A stretch of DNA of 64,000 nt from Melanocharis versteri (Eukaryota; Chordata; Aves; Passeriformes; Melanocharitidae): the NCBI GenBank assembly GCA_013397845.1, contig VZTG01005544.1, positions 1,153,049 to 1,217,048 of the forward strand. The letters run 5' to 3'. Below the pieces are notes generated by a model. That model saw nothing but the letters and a program-made list of their open reading frames with translations, was not told the origin of the DNA and searched no databases. The number at the start of each line of letters is the position of its first letter. The first letter of the stretch is position 1. Positions 10,740 to 22,822 of the stretch are shown here, piece by piece. Both the position numbers and the translations under genes were made by a program.

Positions 10740-11510
10740 TTGAATATTATTCCATTTTTTCTTGACCCAGTGACCACCTCAGGTCATACTGAAGGTATTT
10801 CATCCAGATACTGAATGGAAATGCTTTGTGGTACCGTGAGATTCCATAACCAGCTACCTCCAAGGGAGTGATGCATTTTGCTCTGAAGAGAGAAGATGCG
10901 ACATACTTTGTTGAAATAAGACAGCGAGCTAACAAAATTCTATGGTAAATGTGGCAGTGATTTAACAAGATTCAACAGCGAGGTACACTGGATTATTTAC
11001 TGCATGAGGAACAGAGTCACACGGAACTGTCAGGGAGACCTTCCTGTTGGGCCATGAGGTTGAGAAAGGACCTTCTCAGAGAAGAGTCTGGATGTACCTG
11101 CATCCACTTTTAGTCCCAGAGTTGGTGAAATGTTTACTCCTAAGTTTTTTTATGTGCATAGCCAATCCTTTATACCTCTTACCTCAGATATCTAAGTGTA
11201 CCATGCCATTAATCACTTACCAAAGATCAGTTGCAGCAAGGAGTCTCAGCCCCAACAGCAGCATTGAGAGGCCCTCCTGTTCAAGGGGAGAGCCCACTGC
11301 ACTGCAGGAGAGCTCAGGGTCTCCCAGTCTGACCACTATTTATGGAATAAAATGACGGAATTATGTTTGCATAACAGCAGGATGCCTGGGTCATTGTTCC
11401 AGACAGCTTTTGGTGACCATGTTGCCAGTCCAGTTACCAATCTGTCTCCAGTCATCACAGCCCCCATACGTGGTTATGGTTTAAGGGGCTGGGGAGAGCA
11501 CACCCCCACA
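10740..11510. mobile_element. Possible decayed LTR-retrovirus sequence
   Basis: The stretch around 10960-11300 resembles, from recall only, a repeated avian retroviral LTR or leader sequence. Landmarks include AACAAGATTCAACAGCGAGG, GGGAGACCTTCCTGTTGGGCC and AAGGACCTTCTCAGAGAAGA. It has no TG...CA ends that I can place, no target duplication and no coding motif. The alternative is single-copy DNA. A 102-codon plus frame at 11047-11355 shows no domain. Confidence 0.35.
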
Positions 11511-11514
11511 CCAC

Positions 11515-13635
11515 CTTAAAAAGATGAAATAACTGGTGATCTTTATTTATCCAGTCTTCTCAGTCTGGATGCTCACACTGGCTCATTGCTGTAAAGGAAA
11601 CAAGTCTGAATTTAGACTGTGGAAACAGAAACTGTTGTGCTCCTGCACGGAAAGAGTGGGAGTAGAAGTAGGCAATAACATCCTTGCAGCAGAAGAGCGT
11701 CAAGAACCTTACTTTGGATTTTCCTTTGCTTGAAGTTAAGCTCATTTTATCTGTGACTTAGTCTGATTTCGTTGGCTTCAGATAGAAGGAAAAAAAAAAA
11801 AAAAAGTCTGTTCCCTCTGTCTAACCTGTTCTAACCTGCTAATACTTGCAAATATGTCTTGCTACCTGGAAGCGATAGAACTAATAGGACTTCCAGGTTT
11901 ACTTGGCTTAAATAGACATTATGCATGTTATGTAGTTCCTTATAGAAAATGCAAAACACACAAACAAACAAATCATATATGTACTTTTCAGAATTGGACT
12001 CAGTAAAGTCTGTGAGAGCATGTCTAGTTTAACCACGAGTCATTTTAAAATCATTGTAGAATGGTTGTTTAAAATGATGGCCTCATACTTCAGGGTTTTT
12101 CATCTTTCTAAAAAAAATTATACAGAAATCATTAATTCTGTATCAAATATTTTGGATAATGAAGATGTTCTATAGTCTTTTATGATTTCTGTTTTTCTTG
12201 AATAAGAGAATTTCATTGTGAAACGACCCTATTTTCAGAAAACTCTAATGTTTTCAAAAACATTTCTCCAAAATTTTTCCTATTGATTAACCCTGCTGAT
12301 CCTATAAACAAGGTATTCAAAACCTCCATTAGCAGAGGCCAACTGATTTTAAAGTGAACTGAGCCCAGTTCCAAAGTTTAGTATTAAATTGCAGGACTTG
12401 CTGTCTGAGCAATGAGATTAATATCTAAAGAACTCCACCTAATATGTTTATTAGAAAAAAAAGTTTTGAATAAACTACATAGGAATACCCAGAAAAATCC
12501 CTCTGAAACTGTCATGAGGCACAAAGGCAAACACCAAACACAGTTATTTTTAGGCATCTCTGTAATGCAAGCTTCAACCATGAAGCTCATCCAATACAGA
12601 GGCAGAAGAGGAGCTTCTCTGTATACTCAGTCCAAAGGCAAAAAAACGCAGCTGATTCAAAGGGCAACATAGCAAGACCCCTAAAGAGAAGCAAAAAAAA
12701 GAAAAAAAGTTAGATATGATTGTCTTTGTTCTTCACCTCCTACTGCCCTGAAAATTCAAAAGGAAAAATAAAAAAGAAAAGGAATAGTTGGTTTCCCTGA
12801 ATATACAGCCAGTAGTGAGCGTGGGCACAGTGAGCCAAATATCCCACCAACAAGGAAAGGGTCCTGGCCAACTGTGTGAGGAAAATCTCAGCCCATGGCA
12901 ACAATTTTAGAGAATAAGCTATTTTGTATTGCCCAAGAAGGCAAAACTTAGGACTTACAGTAAACATCTTTTATGTCCATAGATACCTTGTTTATTAAAT
13001 AGGTAGCTAGATGCTAACATCTCTTTTGCAAAAATCCTCTCCTTACAGCTGTTGTCCGTGCTCAGGGAGGCAGTCACACAGAGCCACAGGTAAGTCAGCT
13101 CTTTCTTTAAGGGACTACTCTGCCTCTTTTACAGTCTGGAAAGCACAGCCACCCAAGGGGTTAAAAGGCTGTGCTGAAGGTCACACAAGGTGAAATCCAG
13201 AGGGCTGAAGGCTTTCTTCATCCTGTATGTACCACTCAGTCCCTGTGACGATCTTTGAAGGGGTCTTCGGGGAGATGGAGGCTGGCCACTGCATCTAGGG
13301 ATGCATGCGTCAATGACAGCAGGAGGACTGGATGTTTTCATCTCCTCTCTAATCAACAGGGCACAGCCACCAGTTTGCACACACAGGAGCACCTGCATCG
13401 CTTCCTTATCAATGTTCCGATCGTGTGAGTCTTAAATCTGCTGGAATGACAGCTCAAGGCTGATGTATGAAATAGTACTTAAAAAGGCTGCAGACGGGGG
13501 ATAGAATGTCTGTTCTTTAGGTGTGTACATATATTCCTTCTTCCATTGAATACATTTTTGAAAAGTCCTGTGTTTGCTGTGCTAGCTGTTGCCAGCTGAG
13601 CAGCATGAGTGTGGCAGAAAATCAGTGTTTCACAA
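11515..13635. other. Unique DNA, no gene seen
   Basis: No gene or recognised transposon. It contains an A run at 11789-11805 and a CA/AAAC-like patch near 11950. Frames of 75-89 codons around 12740-13400 lack any domain. Confidence 0.6.
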
Positions 13636-13637
13636 TT

Positions 13638-13676
13638 TAAAAAAAACAAAAAACAAAAAAACCCCCGAAAAACCCC
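13638..13676. repeat. A/C-rich simple tract
   Basis: Short AAAAAC and ACCCC-type units made of A and C only, with a single G. Confidence 0.8.
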
Positions 13677-13699
13677 ACAACAGGTCAGTCCACTACCCA

Positions 13700-16135
13700 T
13701 TAGCTTGAATTAGAGAATTCTTTTCTTAAAATACATATATAGAGAGTAGTGGAGGGGGAAAATGTCTGGACATGTGCTTTATATTAGTTGTCTGGTGATG
13801 GCGACAGGTGCATTTGTCAGGCCCCAGGGAGCTACTCTGTTAGATTCACTTTATTAATTGAGCAGATTACATGTTTTAGGAGATTTATTCCCTCCTCCTC
13901 CCCCTGCCTCCCCACTGCCTTTTCTTTGATATTCTATGGTTAAAGCAGGGAAGGGGAAAACAAACTTCCTTTTGGCTTTATCAAGTTATAATTAAGCGTG
14001 AGGGGAGTGGAAGAATCTAACAGTAAAGCAGAGAGTGCATAACACCGACAAGGTCAATTATCTCCTGATAATTCTCACACCAGCAAGTATTAATAATATG
14101 AATAATATTAATTGAATGTGAGTTTGTAGAGTTTAAATTCCTATTTTAAAGTTTTCTTCCACATAATGCAGACAGGATGGTCGATGTAAGTAGGAGGTTG
14201 ATTTAATAGCCCCCATCCCTATAGATTTCTTACTAGGCTGAGGGTCCTTGCAGTATTTGCTGCTTATCAAGATACCTGGAATGAGGAATGCAGTAGGCAG
14301 AAAAGGGAGGCTGTGGAAAAACCATTTGCCCGGGATTCTGGATGCTTTCCATGCTAAAGTGTTGAATGGACTCCTTCCATATCAACTTTGACTGAAATAC
14401 AGTTTCGAATCTTCTAGTCTGTGGCACTCTGGACTCATGATTTCTTTTAGGGGTTTTGATTCAGCTAATCAAAATCCGATTCTCATTTGAGGTACACGAG
14501 TCTAGAGCAGCTGCAGTGTACCCAGATGCCTTAGTACAGCTCAACAGACCTGTCCTGGAACCACTCTGAAAACTCCACCTCAGCAATGGTCATAGATGGG
14601 ACCATATAGCTTTTATTTATGCCAATGTTTTTTAGCTCATGAACCCTTCCTGCTATTACATTTATCTTAAACTCCAGGTTATATGTTTGTGAAAAATTGT
14701 TTGTTTATCTTCGTAGGACCTTGCCAAGTTAAGGTTCTATTTAGTTTTACCTGATGATCCTATATAGCAACAAGTATAAATTAAGAGTCTCTTGTACTTT
14801 ATTGTGTCTGTACTATGGTCCCACATTCACAGAATACTAATACAGCCAATTAGATCCTCCTTGAACCTATTTTATTCATTTTTTACAGTGAAGCCCAGTG
14901 TGTTTACTAAGTAATATTGAATTTGAGTTTTCCTGGAAAAGCTTACGCTTTTTAAATGACCTCGATCTGTGTTTTATTCTAGGTAGAATCACAAGGACCA
15001 AGCACAACTAACTAGCCAAAAGTCAATATATTTAGCTTTTGCTCCAGAGAAACTGAATAAATAATACAGATAGTTAGATTGCCCACCGCTACAAGCATCC
15101 ATTTTTCATGCAAAATTTATGATCTAAGTACACAAGACATTGTGAATACACAAAAAAGGCCAGTAATCCTGAGTGTCTGGAAGACAACAAAAAAATCTAT
15201 TTATATCCATAAAATGTGCTCACTAGTGGGGGCAAGATTCATAGGGTGTTGTGTGCACAATGCAGCACAAATATTGACTGGTAAAAAGACTGTTTACTGC
15301 TGAAGAGATGGGAGACTCATTAGTGGCATAACAGAACCATAAGCTGGCCTCCTCCAGAGGCGCAGAAGTTTGTAGCAATGAAAATGACGTCTGAGAAGAA
15401 TGCTGCCATCATTCCAACACTGGAAGGCTTAGGGAGGAAAGAAAAGCATGACATTATTCTGAAACCCTGATGAAAGGGTTCGTATGAAGGAGAAGCAAGC
15501 ACTTGGGAAATAAATGCAATATAATCAGGAAATACTTCTGTTTTCTGATAGATCATGGCAGTTAGCGAGGAAGAAAAAATCTTTTATTTTTTTTGTTTGT
15601 GTTTTCGCTTTTAAATGCCACCTTTTTATTTCCCATGAGAATTATAAAATATAAATTTACATTTTGACAATATATCCCTATGATAAACAAAGTGTCCCAA
15701 TGATTATGTTTGGGCCATTTTCCCCCAAACTCTAACCCTTGTGAATTGAGAAGTGTGATATGGTGAGTGACAGCAGTCTAGGGACAGAGTATTAAAATTT
15801 GAAGCCTGCAAGTCGTGTTCAATAAAAATACATCAAGGGGGATGAAACCTTTACAATTCACCAGCACATTTTACTCTACAATTTTCAAAAGGAAAGTAGC
15901 AGGGGTCTCAATCAAAGCATGTTGAAATGTTCCATCAAACACATCTCTTGTAAATGTAGCCTGACAGTGCCTGCTTCCATTTCCGATCGTCTCACTTAAA
16001 TTGATAACACATGTGTAAACGATGTTTATTTTATTGTAAATAGAGTGTTGTGTCTGTCCTTTAATATCACAGCTCTGTGTTTGCACCCTTGGTGTCTCCT
16101 TTAACTGCTAATGCAGTATTCTCCTATACACATTT
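13700..16135. other. Unique DNA with a TAAT-rich patch
   Basis: No gene recognised. Around 14060-14125 there is a dense patch of TAAT/ATTA words (GTATTAATAATATGAATAAT and neighbours), next to a CCTCC-rich pyrimidine stretch at 13890-13920. Such composition is common in conserved non-coding elements but is not proof of one. The rest shows nothing. Confidence 0.5.
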
Positions 16136-16138
16136 ATT

Positions 16139-16340
16139 AAGGTTGGAATGGAGGCCTCTGGACAGCTATTCCATCCCCCTGCATTGTGGCAAGATTGACT
16201 TCACAGTCTTTTTCCATCCCTAATAATAGGGTATCACATCCTGCCCTGAATATTATTTCCTCGTTTACACGAGCTCTTTCTGGTGTCTTATTCCATTGCC
16301 TGAACCCTTCATCTGAGGCTGGTTAAGGATTTTCTTCATA
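16139..16340 (-). mobile_element. Old CR1 LINE 3' part, antisense
   Basis: Begins with AAGGTTGGAATGGAGGCCTCTGG and then TATTCCATCCCCCTGC. This is the usual start of a minus-strand CR1 copy (complement of the 3' terminus), and it runs into diverged downstream sequence (TTATTCCATTGCCTGAACCC). No terminal octamers are left. Assigned from recall of CR1 layout; strongly diverged. Confidence 0.5.
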
Positions 16341-16479
16341 TTCAACATTTAGTTTTTGGCTGAAGTGTAGTGTAAAATGGCCTCTTCTGTTTTTGTTGAG
16401 AAACAGAGGAAAAGTTTTTCTAACTTTTCATATATCCCTTGAGAAATGTGTAGCATGCTCTGTGCACCTTATCACACAG

Positions 16480-17280
16480 CTGTGAAACAGGCACAGGAGG
16501 GTGGAGGTGAGGTGGGGCTGCCTCGTTGCTCTGGAGAAGTCTTCATCGGTGACACCCACATGAAGAAAGTCACCGTGATCCCACGTAGTTCTGACTTCAG
16601 ATAACTTTTGGCAGCACAGAAAGTCTCTGTTTCTTCAGAGAGATCAGACCAGTGGTCCCTCTAGTGGCACCTTTTCCCTCAGGTTACCAGTTCCTTCACA
16701 AGAAGCAATGGACACCGGTATCCCAGGGAGACAGCTTCTTCTGGAGAACGTCTGGTACCTCAGCTGGTGCCTAAGTGTGATGTGTGATTTCTAACTACCA
16801 TTTTCAGATCTTTGGCCGTCATGTACTGATGGTTCACGTCCATCTTAAACACCTACACTGAGAGCAAAAGCTTTTTTCTACTTGTGACGATATTCTCTAT
16901 TTGTGATTTATTTTACAACAGAGGACATGTCGTTTTCTGCTGCCCAAGGAGTGCCTCTCCCAGCAGCAGGAACACAGCCAGCTATGCTCAAGGCTCCTGA
17001 ATGGATGTTTCCATACACCCTTCCTCATTGTGATGTTCAGCTTTGCATTTTCATGAAATTTCCTTGTGATTTCAGTAACAAGAGTAAGAAACACCCATGG
17101 AAACACTGGAGAAGGAGGCAGGAAGCAGCAGCAGAGATTCCACAGTATGCTATGGAGATTGTCAGTCTGGAACAGATACCCACACTGCTGTCTGTCAAGA
17201 GGATCACTCTGGGGCAGATACTGATGTGAAGGACCCCGCTCCAGAGGAGGCTGGATATTCCTGATGTTGCCTAGAATCAA
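16480..17280. other. GC-richer block, possible old repeat
   Basis: Less AT-rich than its flanks and open on both strands: 108 codons at 16903-17229 (+) and 143 codons at 16897-17328 (-). The two frames overlap almost fully, which argues for composition rather than coding. It lies about 550 bp upstream of a decayed LTR end and may be part of the same element, but I see no viral motif. Confidence 0.3.
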
Positions 17281-17837
17281 AAGACAAAACTTTCCGAACA
17301 ATGTAAAAGGTGGTAAGATAAAAAGCAATTCTTAAATGAAAGGTTTCAGGTGCACAAAATATGACTACGTGCACAAGTGGTAAAGATTCCTGCAATTTTT
17401 ATAAGGTTAATTAATTAGTATATCTAGCAGGTACATCCAATAGCAGATCAGTTCCCCCAGTAACCTACCCTTGGGTCAGCCCCTTGGAGTTGGTCCAGGG
17501 GATTCTTTGCCCTATTTCTTGATATGTCTCTTAAGTTCTTGTGGAAAACAAGCTGTCCTTGTCAGAAGTTCTCTTCTTAAGGATAAGACTAAACAGAATT
17601 TCAAGAATATGTTAGAAAGAGTTAGTTTATTATTCTAAGATGTGAGAAAGGGCAGGAAAAGTACTAGAAACCATAAAAATATATATTAAAAATCCACAAA
17701 GCTACAAATACATGAAAAACCTAAAAATCTTCAGAAATCACTGATATGATACTGGCTGCAACCCCTGGGCAACTTCGGGGTGAGTAGAGGAGTCTGAAGA
17801 CTCTGAGAAAGCAAAAGGAAACAAGCTGCCCTAAGGT

Positions 17838-18062
17838 TTGTCTCTTTTGTTTCTCACTACCCAAACCTATTTTAATTGGCAATAAATTAAGTTCATTTTC
17901 CTGTCTGCTTTGACCGTGACTGTAATTGATAAGTGATCTCCCTGTCTTAATCTCAACCCAAAAGCTTTCTTGTTTCTCTTTTTTATACTTTCTGCCCCTG
18001 TGCTTCTGATGGGTAGTGGGGAGTGAGCATCTGGGTGGGAGTTTGCCTCCTGGACAAGGTGA
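17838..18062 (+). mobile_element. Decayed ERV LTR 3' end
   Basis: This parallels the last roughly 220 bp of the intact LTR at 55479-56500. It has an ATTGGCAATAAATTAA segment (AATAAA at 17881-17886), CATTTTCCTGTCTGCTTTGA against CCATTTTGCCC, AAGTGATCTCCCTGTCTTAATCTCAACCCA (about 17930), and a degraded GGGGAGTGAGCATCTGGGTG near 18018. The terminal CA end and the 5' part are not recognisable. It is a considerably older copy of a related family. Confidence 0.7.
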
Positions 18063-18132
18063 AGCCATGAAAAGGAAAATTAAAAGCGAGAAATCTGCCA
18101 GATAAGATTTTCAGCTGTAAGGTCTCCTTGTC

Positions 18133-18384
18133 TTTTTTTTTGGTTGTTGTTTTTTGTTTGTTTGGTTTGGTTTGGTTTTCTTAATTATTATTATTTTTAT
18201 TTTTTGGTGGGTTTTTTTGTTTGGTTGGTTGTTTTGGGTTTTGGGTTTTGTTTTTTGTTTATTTTGGGTTTTGTTTTTTGTTTGGTTTTGGTGGGGTTTT
18301 TTTTATTTTCTTTTTTGGTTTTGTTTGGTTGGTTGGTTAGTTTTTGGTTTGGTTTGGTTTGGTTTGGTTTGGTTTGGTTTTGTA
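18133..18384. repeat. Long G/T-only tract with (GGTTT)7
   Basis: About 250 bases made almost wholly of T and G on the plus strand. Internal GGGTTTT-type units occur near 18236-18275, and a perfect (GGTTT)7 array lies at 18346-18380. The two 82-83-codon frames rich in Phe, Gly and Trp are produced by this composition and are not genes. Confidence 0.9.
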
Positions 18385-18385
18385 G

Positions 18386-19265
18386 GCTATAAAGAAATAA
18401 TTTAGGTCACTACAAAGAAGTTAAGCTGAAGCATAACCTGATCAGCTGTGTACACCCGTTTTAACCTGTTAATTCATTACTCATTGGTTTAGTATCTGCT
18501 TCTATGAATATTTCTGTTAATAACTTTACACACCTGAATAGACCCATTAATCACAACTAAGGAGACTGGAAGGCTCTCAGGTGTTTGCAAGGGAGGGCTG
18601 TTTGACTGTAGACGTGAGTTTCACACAGCTTTTCTGGGTAACGTCCTCTGTGACATGAACCAAAAGGCATAAAAGGTCAGGAAGGTGACCATGTGAAATG
18701 GAACATGGATGTCTTTAAAAATACAAACCTAAGTCATTTATACTGGCAAATTCTGCCAGGTTGAAGAGTGTAGTGGGCTAAGATTTCTAAGGTAGCTCCT
18801 TATTTGGCACTTAGAGAAAACTGAGACACTTGAAATGAAAATGGTATCTAATTCTAAATTCAAGTAGAGGTGCTCTCTTGGGAATTTGACAACTAGATAT
18901 TCAATATAAAGCAAATCTAGATATTTTACACTGCACTGATATTTGACAATAAAGCAAATCTTTGTATTTTTGCATCCTTTCGTGAAGGTGTCCCTTTAGG
19001 ACTCCATGAGTTATCTATGCTCAAATGTCATCTAGTTCCAGAACCTCTCTCTTCCTTCAGCCCAGACTGTGCTAGGCAAAATTAATCAGAGGACTGCAGT
19101 TAGCCTGACCTATTTGCACTGGACCTGTGAATATACAGATGAGGTGAAAAAACACAGTAAATGTAGGTGCTGCAGGCCTTGCTGTAAAAAGAGAGCAGTA
19201 TGTGAGACTGGAAGCACCTGTCCATGTTTGTCTGACAAGACAAATTGCACTGCAATATTTACCTC
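18386..19265. other. Unique DNA with a cysteine-rich short frame
   Basis: An imperfect dispersed duplication (GATATTCAATATAAAGCAAA at 18896 and a similar GATATTTGACAATAAAGCAA at 18938) is visible. A 66-codon frame at 19069-19269 has ten cysteines, but it starts at GTG and has no ATG near its beginning. A CTCTCTCTTCCTTCAG stretch ending at 19060 would suit a splice acceptor. I do not call it a gene. Confidence 0.35.
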
Positions 19266-19289
19266 ATGATCTAAACTGTTTTGCCATCT

Positions 19290-19700
19290 AACCCAACATC
19301 ATAGAGTCAATGGCCTGAAAGAGCCCCGAACCAGAACATGCACAGGTTAACACTTCCCCAATACTGCCTGTCTTCATTCAGTGCAGAACCTTAACACCTA
19401 GAGTGTTTACATCTTTGTCTATCCTTTAGAAAGGACCTTCATTAATTCGTCTAATCATCTCTTGAAACTGCTTGATGCAACTAGCATCCACTAGTTACTG
19501 TGGCAACAAGTTGCACAATTAATTCTGTTTCATGTAAAAGTCCTTTCCTTTGTTGCTTTTAGAACTTCGCATCTGATAATTCTTTTTGATTACCTATAAT
19601 TTTTGTGTCATGAGAAAAAATAAATACTCATTTGTTATTATTCTTCACAATTTAGAGACCTCTCTCAATCTTTTCAGACTTCTTTTTGTCTGAGCTTTGG
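19290..19700 (-). mobile_element. Ancient CR1/L3-like LINE, antisense
   Basis: On the plus strand this reads like the complement of the 3' third of old CR1/L3 LINEs. Landmarks are GTGGCAACAAGTTGCACAATTAATTC (19500), TCATGTAAAAGTCCTTTCCTT (19530), and an AATTTAGAGACCTCTCTCAATC segment (19650) followed by TTTTCAGACTTC. It corresponds to about the same part of the element as the sense fragment at 1270-1640. Heavily mutated; assignment from recall. Confidence 0.65.
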
Positions 19701-22390
19701 GCTATTTAATGTCTTCATGTACAGAGAAATTTTTTTATATTCAGTCTTACCTGCATATTTCTATTGGTTGTTTTATTCTTTCTGAGAAGCAGAAGGACAA
19801 GAAAGAAGGTACTCCACGTCTGATATGGATGTTCCATATAGGAGAATGATGATTTTGTTGTTGTCTTTATTTATTTCTCATCAGTTCCTGATGTACTGTT
19901 ACAGAAATACCAACATAAGTGCTATTGTAGATGCAGTTATGCCAGCATAAACTGCTTTGTGATACATGACAAGGGAACAAGCCACATTAGGATCAAGGAA
20001 AAACATTATAAAGTCAAAGTGCATTCACTTTAAGGGCTGCAAAATATCAGTAAGAACAATAACAGCAATGATTCCTCTCTGCCTGAAATAAATTTTACCA
20101 ATAGTTCTGTGCTTAGAGTCTGTGCTCATACCAGCCATAAACCAGAGCCACCCAGAAAAATGTTTTAGTGTATGCTTGACTTTGACCTGTGAATATTTCT
20201 ACAGATACTCCTTTCATTTTGCTGGGAGCACTCATCTGCTTTTTATCTGTACGCATGCTTTTTTGGGTCAGGGCCCAAAGCATTTGAACAAATATTTATC
20301 AGATATTTCACAGATTTTTTTCAGCTCTACTAGGAGCTAGATTCGTTACAGCCCTTCGTGTTCTTATGCCAGGGGTGAAAATGAGCCTTTTCTCTTATAC
20401 TTTGAAAAAGAGCTGATTTATCTGATTGGAACCAGGAGCCTGAATTTTAAGCACATTAGCGACTCAGTTCTGTGTCTGGTCTGTGCACACAATAAGGAGA
20501 TTTGTATTCGAATAGTGCAAAGCTTTTCATCCTTGTGGCTTACTGCACAGGTGTAATCCCTAACAGAATGGATTACTTTTTCAAGCTGGAGTCCCTAAAT
20601 AAGGCAATGGGTAGCATTTATGGCTGTCTACATAGACTCCGCCATTCCCAGCCAAGACTCAGACTAGGTGCCATCCCAGACCCATATTCCCTTGTCTATC
20701 TGCAACTTATCTGCTATCTCCTCAGAATGAAGCTTGTTAAAAGTCCCATCTCTTTTTCCATCACAGGATATTTTTGTCATTGGAAGGGTGCCCCGAACTC
20801 ATGATTCTGCCACAGTCCCCATGGGTTAAGAGGTAGTGGCCAAGGCAGGCTCAACGTGCATTGCGAGTACGCTCTGTTTTGCCTACAAGGGGAAGGTCGA
20901 ACCTGAAGTTTCTGCATCATAGTTTCCTAAATGTGGACTCAAACCTACACCTAAAATTAGGCTGGCATAACATGAGTACAAAGAAATTTAATTTTTGAAC
21001 GTGCCTTGCACCTCATTTAGCATTTCAAAGGTAGTGGAGAATGTAGCATGGATTAGTTACTTTTACCTTTGATGGGAACCTCTGGATGCATTTGAAATGA
21101 GTTGCCAGACTCTTGGACAATTACAGGAATGCATTTGTACTTTTACAGACTGATTTTTGGCACTCTGTGGCTCATGTGGAGTGAACCCTGTCAACCTATC
21201 CAAAGTATAATGGAAGTAATGGCCTTGTGTCTTCCATGATTTATTAATGATTTAGGACTACATTTATATGCTAGCCCCAACTGCCAAGCATACAGGTTAT
21301 ATTTTAGCTCTCATCTACTGATTTTGTTTCATTTAGTCAATCATTTACTTGCCTTTAAAATGTTTTTAATACCCCTCCCTAGAAGATCATAATCCTAGGA
21401 AATCTTACGACATCCTAAATCCTCCGTAGGAGATTTTATTCTCTCTGTAGGAGAAGGTATTGATACTGGTATTGAATGACCTAGCTTGTCATTCCTTGTG
21501 ATACCCAGCGTTCCTCACACTGGAGACTCTCAAGTTTTTACTGAAGTTTTCTCATTGTTTAGTGATATAAACGGGGTTTCACTCTTGTTTACTGGTGTTT
21601 TTAATGTGTTTTGATGAAGATGGGTTCTGTTATAATACAACGTATTTTGTTGAATTCAATGCTCCCATTACTTTCCAGCCATCATTAGCTTGTCTTTTTT
21701 GCTCATTAAAACAGGTCTAAATGCTCTCTAGCCAGTTTCCATGGATGTATTCATACAAGTCCTCTCATTCTATTTATCTTTTTTGGCTAGCAGTAATTTG
21801 CAATGCTTTATTATTTATTTATTTGTTGTTATTATTTCCCATCAAACCTTAACAGATTTTACATTTGTGCTGTTGCTGGGCTATGAGAAGACAGCCACAA
21901 GCCTTTGTTCCAGTAGAAAAGTTTACCTCGTTGTTGATGAAAGCTGGAAACAGAATTGTTGCTAGGATTCAGCACAGTGAAACGGGGTGACAAGACCGGG
22001 GAGATTTAAAAACAGAGGGCTTAGGATATTGCCATGGGATTTTAGCCAGCTTGATTACTTTCTGAACAATGATGTAATGGTGGCACACTGGAATAAAAGT
22101 TGTTTTTTTTTTTTTTTTTGGTCTAATATCTCATATTCTGGTTTTCAAACGGAGAAGTTTCAAAAGATTATATTAAAAATAGAATTAATCATTTGGAATT
22201 GAGGTATGATAGCCAAGGAGCTTTTCTTCATCCCCCCTCAATAAAAATCACCTGATTTACCTCCCAGTTATCTTTCCCTTTGCTTAAATTTAAAGTGTCA
22301 TTTACTTTTCCTTCAAAAAACACAGTGCTTCTTCTCTGCTTGATTTCCTGTGAGACTCTGGGGGATGCACTGTAAAGGGATGAACATTTT
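19700..22390. other. Unique DNA, no gene seen
   Basis: Open frames of 70-100 codons (20122-20340, 20502-20804, 21741-21965) lack domains. A T run lies at about 22102-22120. No transposon was recognised. Confidence 0.6.
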
Positions 22391-22392
22391 TT

Positions 22393-22634
22393 CTGGTTTT
22401 GGGGGTTATTTGTTTCTTTTTTGGGGTGGGGGGGTGTTGGGTTTTTTTTGGTAAGTTGGTTTTTTCCTTGCTTTCATTCAGTTTTGGGTTTTTGGGGGTT
22501 GTTTGGGGTTTTTTTTGGTTTGGTTTTGTTTCATTTTGTTTAGTTTTGTTTTTGTTGGGTGTTTCTGTTGTTGTTTTCTTTTGTTTGTTTTTGTTTGTTT
22601 GTTTGTTGGTTGGTTTTAAATTTGTTTTTGTTTT
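22393..22634. repeat. G/T-rich tract with quadruplex motif
   Basis: About 240 bases dominated by G and T on the plus strand. A G-run cluster at 22423-22441 (GGGGTGGGGGGGTGTTGGG) can supply four G3 runs and could fold as a G-quadruplex. The distal part is a (TTTG)-type array. The overlapping lysine/threonine/proline-rich minus frame of 113 codons is compositional. Confidence 0.88.
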
Positions 22635-22738
22635 AAACCACATAAGGTAATGATGATGATGCTGGAATCTGGTGACAACTCTTGTGGGAGTTAATGTCAG
22701 AGTTTGGAATTGCTGATATCCCTGTTCAGGAGAAAAAA

Positions 22739-22786
22739 ATAGATAGATGATAGATAGATAAATAGATATATGAATGGATGGATAGA

Positions 22787-22821
<35 letters not shown>

Positions 22822-22822
22822 C
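22739..22822. repeat. Compound (TAGA)n-(CAGA)n microsatellite
   Basis: An interrupted GATA/TAGA array with GGAT interruptions passes into a pure (CAGA) block at about 22804-22821. Likely polymorphic in length. Confidence 0.95.

Noticed and set aside
18144..18405. Phe/Trp/Gly-rich 82-83-codon frames that look like membrane proteins
   Set aside because: Produced by the G/T-only simple-repeat tract; the same applies to 22302-22650, 44230-44544 and 55118-55345.
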